From NCBI GenBank assembly GCA_003508835.1, contig PUFA01000003.1:12253501-12317500 (forward strand): 64,000 bases of DNA. Direction: 5' to 3'. Below the pieces are notes generated by a model. The model was not told where the DNA came from, ran no database searches, and was given only the letters and a program-made list of their open reading frames with translations. How positions within the stretch are numbered: position 1 is the stretch's first letter; the number at the start of each line of letters is the position of its first letter. Positions 58,985-64,000 of this stretch are shown here, one piece after another. Both the position numbers and the translations under genes were made by a program. Source of the DNA: Eonycteris spelaea (Eukaryota; Chordata; Mammalia; Chiroptera; Pteropodidae).

Positions 58985-59535
58985 AATAGTGGATGTAGTA
59001 ACGTCTCACACTTCACGTGGTCTTCCAGAACCTTGCCACTCTCCCATCAAGAAGTAGAGTCTAAATCTCTTCCCCTGAACGTGAGTCAGCTTTGTGGCTG
59101 CCTCAACTAATAGGATGGTATATAAGTTATGGCATGTGACTTCCTAGTTTAGGTCATAAAAGATGATACAAATTCTACCTGACTCTCAAGATAACGCACT
59201 CTTGGACCCCTGAGCCACTCTTTAAGAGGTCTAGCTACTCTAAATCTGCCATGCTGGAGAGACCCTATAGAGATAAAGACAGCCGCCTGGGGATCTCCCT
59301 GTTTCACTGCCAGCTACCTGTGTCTTCCCAGTTCAGGTGCCAAATATATTAGTGAGGAAGATTTGGGGATAACTTCAGCCTCAGCCAGTGTCTGCCTGAT
59401 TACAACTGCATGAAACTCTCTGAGTGAGAACTGCCTAACTGATGCCAATCAATTATTCCTCAAAATTGTAAGAGATAATGATGATCATTTTTGTTTAAAG
59501 CCACAATGTTTGGTATGGTCTATTTTCAAGGCATT
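58985..59535 (+). mobile_element. MLT1-type (MaLR/ERVL) solo LTR
   Basis: The LTR order is visible: 'ccagaaccttgccactctcc', 'gtgagtcagctttgtggctg', 'cctcaactaataggatggta', 'atctgccatgctggagagac', 'gcctcagccagtgtctgcc', then 'tttaaagccacaatgtttgg' near the 3' end. No internal retroviral region is attached. Confidence 0.75.
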
Positions 59536-59826
59536 AATGAGTGGAGCAACTGGATTTATAACAACTTTCAAAAATTCATAAAACATGATTACATAAAATT
59601 TAAAAATAAAAGGAAAATGGACAAAATTTAAACAAGAAAGTAAATATAAGAAAGAAAGATCAAATGAAGCTAAATGTGAGGTCAGTCTATAATTTATGAT
59701 GTATTTTCCCTAAATTGGTTCAAGGTGTTCCCAAATTTGGCTCTAAATTTTCTTACAGCCATAGCCACCTTGATCTCTTGCATCATGTTGCAGCACTAAC
59801 CAAGTGGGTGGAGTCTCATATTAGAG

Positions 59827-60025
59827 CAGTGGTCCCCAACCTGGCACCAGGGACCAGTGTTTCAATGAGAATCTAATGCCTGATTATCTGAGACGGTGAC
59901 GCTAGTGCTGGGGAGTGACTGCAAATACAGATGAAACTTCACTTGTTTGCCTGCAGCTCACTGCCTGCTGTGCTGCCCAGTTCCTAACAGGTACAGGTCC
60001 ATAGCCCAGTGGGTTGGGACCCCTG
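59827..60025 (-). mobile_element. hAT-Charlie non-autonomous DNA transposon, MER30-like (199 bp)
   Basis: The ends are inverted: cagtggtccccaacc at the left and ggttgggacccctg at the right. The flanking 8-bp duplications are tattagag (59819-59826) and cattagag (60026-60033), one mismatch. Inside are 'atgagaatctaatgcctga', 'ctgcaaatacagatgaaac' and 'gcccagttcctaacaggta', which match the MER30-type family. CpG sites of the consensus have largely decayed to TpG/CpA. Confidence 0.88.
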
Positions 60026-60059
60026 CATTAGAGAATTATCCCTTAAAAGGTAACAGATG

Positions 60060-60560
60060 AAATAGACAATGAGCACAACACAGGGAAGATCAAAGTCAAC
60101 ATCAGATAACGGATACTGAGAGTTTGAAGCAGGAACACAGTGAAGAAATCAAAAACATTGGATATGAACAAAAATATAAAGAAGAGAGTTTTTAAATGGC
60201 ATTGATTTAAGTTGGCAAAAGAGGAGAGAGAATCAAATATGATTCTAAGATTATGAGTTCAGGTAACTAGGGAATGGTGCTTCTATAAAGGAAAAGATGG
60301 AAAACGGAGAAAAATGATTGTAAGAAAATTTTACTTGAAGTTTTGTAAATGGTCACACATCCAGACAATAATATTCATCTCAGTAGGCAGACTGAAAGGG
60401 GGAATGGGATGTAGAAAATTAGTCAAATTGTAACAAGTTCTAAGATTTGTTAATTATCTTCTTGGAAGTAAAAGTTGAAACTGTGACAGTCAACAAGCTT
60501 GTGTGGAGAAATGTTTGGGGAAAGAAAATATTAAAAGCACAAAACCTCAAGAAAACATGA
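60060..60560 (-). mobile_element. L2 LINE fragment
   Basis: Antisense L2 character: 'gaggagagagaatcaaatat', 'gattctaagattatgagttc' and 'aggtaactagggaatggtgc'. These parallel the consensus 'gagaggagtcaaggatgactccaaggttt' and 'caactggaaggatgg'. Confidence 0.6.
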
Positions 60561-60799
60561 GTGAGTGAAGGAGGACGATAGACAAATTAAAAAAAAAAAA
60601 ACATGGAATTGAAAGTTGCACTTTTAGTTAATAATTATTCTAAAACATCAATTTTTTTTTATGATGAAGGAAAGAAAGGATAAAAAAGCAGGACAAAGAA
60701 GTGAAAAGAAAAAAAGGAGGAAGAATTCTGAGGAGCAGTTGGAGGAGGAGAGCATTGCCTTAATCAGACTGCAAAATATTGACCTCTCCAAATCTTCCA

Positions 60800-61260
60800 G
60801 CTAACTCAGAAGTTATAAAAAACTTGATTGTGGTTTTGGAGAGTATGATGAGGGGCACCCCTTCAAATGCTCACTGGAGCCAAACAAGGGTGGTCCCACT
60901 GTGTAGCCTCGAGCTGAGTTAATCAAGCTGGCGCTGTAACCAACATGCTGGCTGTGCCACTCTGCTCTCTTAATGTGCTGCACAAACCCATCTCCTTGTT
61001 TGATTTTGCTCCTTTTTGGTAAATAATTTACATAGTTTTGCATTAGCTCAATTTGCAAAAATTGAGCAAACAGTGCAATTTTCTGTAATTATGCCAGTGC
61101 AAGACAGAAGTAAAGTCTGGCTGAGAGAGGCTTTATCTGAACTGAAAAGACATTTGGTGGAAATGGAGCATGAGAAGAAAATGAAGATCTGCTTAAATTG
61201 GCTCTGGTCAAAGTGAGAAAGAATAGAACACAATTCAGCTAACACTCTAACTGAACTAGA
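60800..61260. other. Candidate conserved non-coding element
   Basis: Balanced composition and dense regulatory-type words with no repeat recognised: 'gagttaatcaagctggcgct', 'ttgcattagctcaatttgca', 'gtgcaattttctgtaattat'. Frames open on both strands (61016-61216 plus; 61058-60813 and 61317-61048 minus) are mutual shadows. Confidence 0.3.
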
Positions 61261-62869
61261 AGTCTTTGTTTTCCCTCCTCTCCTCCAAAACTTGTCAGGT
61301 GGGCATATGCACACCACACATATGGTGTTACGCCTGCCCTCCCACAGAGGAAACAGATACCATTGTAATCACTGCCAGTGTGATCTTCACACTCATAAAC
61401 ATACGCACTACATACTTCTTTGATGAACTTTGCTATTCTTCACTCTGACCTTTTATTTTGTACATCTTTCATTCATCTACTATCCCCAAATATCTTACAG
61501 GAACAAAATCAGGAAATTAAAGATTGAAGTTAATTTTATTAAGTGCAAGGCTTTGCTAGATAGCCAACCAAGCACATGGCTTTGGCTAGATATTTGTGAT
61601 GAAATTTGGAGAGCCTGAGATATATGTAATCGTTTAAACTCTGTGCATGGGTCATCAGGATATGCATTTAAACATCCCTGCCAATCTCTGAATTGTGGAA
61701 AATTGGTATGATTAGACCCTTCAGTCTTCTATAATTGGAATGTGGTCTAAAAAGGGATAGTTTGCTTCTATAAATTAAGGAATGAAGAGGAGAATCCCCA
61801 TTTCTCTGTCAGTTTGATCTATTTAGGCAATGGGTTTGGTTGAGTCTAATCCCAAATTAGTCTTTTTGCTTGATTATTTTAATTGACATAGTCTAATCTG
61901 GTTGAGTTCTGTCAATATCTAGCTATAGCTTTGACAAAATCACTTGTTATCTTAATGCCTCCATTTGCTTATCTTTAAATGAGTGTGCTATATTATGTGG
62001 TCACCAAGCTTCCTGGCAGCTGAAGAATTTTTATCAGAACTCATTATGAGCATTTAAATTAAATGTGGATATTATTTTTATAAATATCTAAAGTAAAGTA
62101 AACATAATCACTTTTTATGTGAGCCTTAAGTGAAATGATTCCTTTGTACTCTGGAATTCAGGGAATGGCCTCCCTTTCTGAAAACTCAGATAAAGGGTTA
62201 ATCCAAACCTTTTTAAATGGGCAGATTCCATTAAATCCCATCCTACATCTATTCATTTTTGTGGAATCATATAATTACTATTTTATGTAATGTGTATGTA
62301 TACTAATTATATAGTATTACTCTAATGGATAGTTTTTGTTTTAGCCTGTTCAGCATTAATCATTTCTTTAACTTAAAACAACAACCCAGTTGGCCTCTGT
62401 GGTCCCATCTTGCCCCAACTTCATAGGATGCTACTGAGACTGACAAATCTCATGCCCCACTTTCTCAACACATGTGTAGTTCTAGATTTATCAATCATTT
62501 ACACTATTCCCTGATCTTAGTGCTTGATAGGGGCTATACATATTAAACTAATCAGTTACACTAATCAGAATCTTTTCTGAGGTTTGATATATGGATTCTA
62601 GAGGAGGAAAAGTCTTTTTTTCTATTTGGATAATAACACACAAGAATATAAGCCTCAAACTATCAGATGCTTTATTTTTAGTTATGTTGGAAAGCCTGCC
62701 TGAGAATAAAAACAGCATGCTGAGAGATCAGAAATGGAAGATAGAGAGAGTGAGAGCAAGATAAAATGAGGAGGGCAGTGATCTGATCTGGACCTGGATG
62801 TGCACACAGTCTAATTCACTGTTCTCGTACTGCCCAGGTACATAAACCAATGAAATGCCTGTTGCAGAA
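61261..62869. other. Unique AT-rich sequence
   Basis: No repeat family or gene recognised. Confidence 0.4.
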
Positions 62870-63241
62870 GTTTAGATCACTGTTCAGAAGTACTTCTGCC
62901 ATCTCCGTAGGGGGAGTATGTCTCTCCTCTACTTCGATGTTGAGTTCTTTCCCATGACTTACTTTGCCAATGAGATGTTAACAAATGTGATGGAACCAAA
63001 GCTTAAAATGTATTTGCACTGTCGGGCTTGTCCTCTGGTGCCTCTTTCGTCCATATAAAAAGTGCTACTTGCCTTTTCAGCCAGGGCTTCATAATTTATA
63101 TACATGGAAAAGACACAAACCCAACCTGTAATAAGATGCCAAGACCAGCTGACCCACCAATTCTTGAAAAAAATAAATGGTCGTTACTTGAAGCGACTGA
63201 GTTTTAGGGGTGGTTTGTTACAGACCAATAGCTGATATAGA
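62870..63241 (+). mobile_element. MLT1-type (MaLR/ERVL) solo LTR
   Basis: Matches the 3' part of an MLT1-like LTR: 'ggcttgtcctctggtgcctc', 'aataaatggtcgttacttga', 'agcgactgagttttaggggt', 'ggtttgttacagaccaatag' and 'ctgatatagaca'. The LTR's polyadenylation signal AATAAA is kept at about 63173-63178. Confidence 0.8.
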
Positions 63242-64000
63242 CATCTTTAAAAATATAAGCTAAGTCAGTAATCAGTTTTGTGCTACTGGAAGAATTTTGA
63301 CTAATATGGAAACTTTCATTTCTTTAAATAAAGTAGTGAAATAATAGTTCATCTGAGCTCTTATAATTAATCAAATTCCAGCATCTGTTTCACTTGAAAT
63401 TTTAGATGCAGTAGATAGGAGGGAGGTAAAAAGAGCTGAAGGACCAACCCTGAGACCATAAAAAGTATTAAAAAATAAGGAAGTAGAGTGATATCAAAGT
63501 ATAGAGAGTACTAGCAATCAGTAGTAGTTCAAGCTACTCCAAATTTCAAAACTCACACTGCAAACTTAAGAGAGATTAGAAATTACTCAATTGATTTTCT
63601 ATCCACCCTATCTAGGCAAAGAACAACAATAAAATAGTAAAGCTATTGAAAAGAAAAATAAAATGAAAAACAAAAACTAAACAGAAGAAAAACTGGAATG
63701 ATACCTGAGTATTGTCTGTCAAGCCCTTTTGTTCAAAATAGAGTGCTTGTGCTTTTGCTTGTGTTTATTTTGTTTAATGCATCTTCTCAATGGTGATAAT
63801 AGCTAATTGCCACATAACCAAATAAACTGTAGATTGGCTCATGGAATTCAATTGTTAATTAAGATCAGTGAAATAAACAACTTGACAGCAGAATTGTTTT
63901 AACAAGAGAAAGTGACAACCTCATTGATTTTTTTTTTTTTTTTTTTTTTGCTGGTCAGCTTCTGAATAATCAATATGATGCCCAGACAAAGTAACATTTT
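63242..64000. other. Unique AT-rich sequence ending with a T22 run
   Basis: No transposon recognised; the T-run is at 63928-63949. Confidence 0.45.
63928..63949 (+). repeat. T22 homopolymer
   Basis: Twenty-two consecutive T. On the minus strand it could be the poly(A) tail of an unrecognised retroelement, but the sequence beyond it is not one I recognise. Confidence 0.9.

Noticed and set aside
63928..63949. T22 as the reverse tail of a SINE or processed pseudogene
   Set aside because: The sequence to its right, which would hold the element body, ends with the window and shows no recognisable family in the 50 bases available.
1..64000. CRISPR arrays, bacterial operons, tRNA or rRNA genes
   Set aside because: The sequence is mammalian in repeat content; no regular repeat-spacer array, tRNA-like intact box A/B gene or rRNA segment was seen.

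Overview
The window is nuclear DNA of a placental mammal, AT-rich and non-coding throughout. I see no exon, intact protein gene or structural RNA gene. No open frame exceeds about 120 codons, and the longest are either relics of transposon proteins or chance frames. What can be recognised is interspersed repeat: old LINE-1, many L2 and MIR copies, MaLR-type solo LTRs and two short hAT-like DNA transposons. The rest is unique sequence and microsatellites. This fits a gene desert or a very long intron.

Organism: I find no Alu, rodent B1/B2, carnivore SINEC, ruminant BOV, horse ERE or vesper-bat VES SINE. A short LINE-1 tail at about 5573-5655 inside an older LINE-1 resembles, from memory, the 3' end of bat LINE-1 families. 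A bat with little recent SINE activity is therefore my best guess, but it rests on one small fragment.

Layout. 1-9 kb: a 3' LINE-1 fragment on the minus strand (360-1440) and a long decayed LINE-1 on the plus strand (4100-8885). 9-17 kb: L2 and MIR copies, including two MIRs in opposite orientation. 17-20 kb: two arms of about 260 bp in inverted orientation, roughly 90% identical, matching no family I know. 20-30 kb: mostly unique sequence with MIR/L2 pieces, microsatellites and two blocks that look like conserved non-coding elements. 30-38 kb: LTRs, MIRs, L2s, a 164-bp hAT-like element and a GC-richer LTR-like islet. 38-48 kb: largely unique sequence with a few MIRs. 48-57 kb: an antisense LINE-1 5' region and long L2 copies. 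57-64 kb: two MaLR LTRs, a MER30-like hAT element, an L2 and another conserved-looking block.

There are no genes here to form a pathway. I found no convincing new biological system; the 17/20 kb inverted pair is the observation most worth checking. Repeat family names come from memory of consensus sequences, without a database search, so subfamily assignments are approximate.
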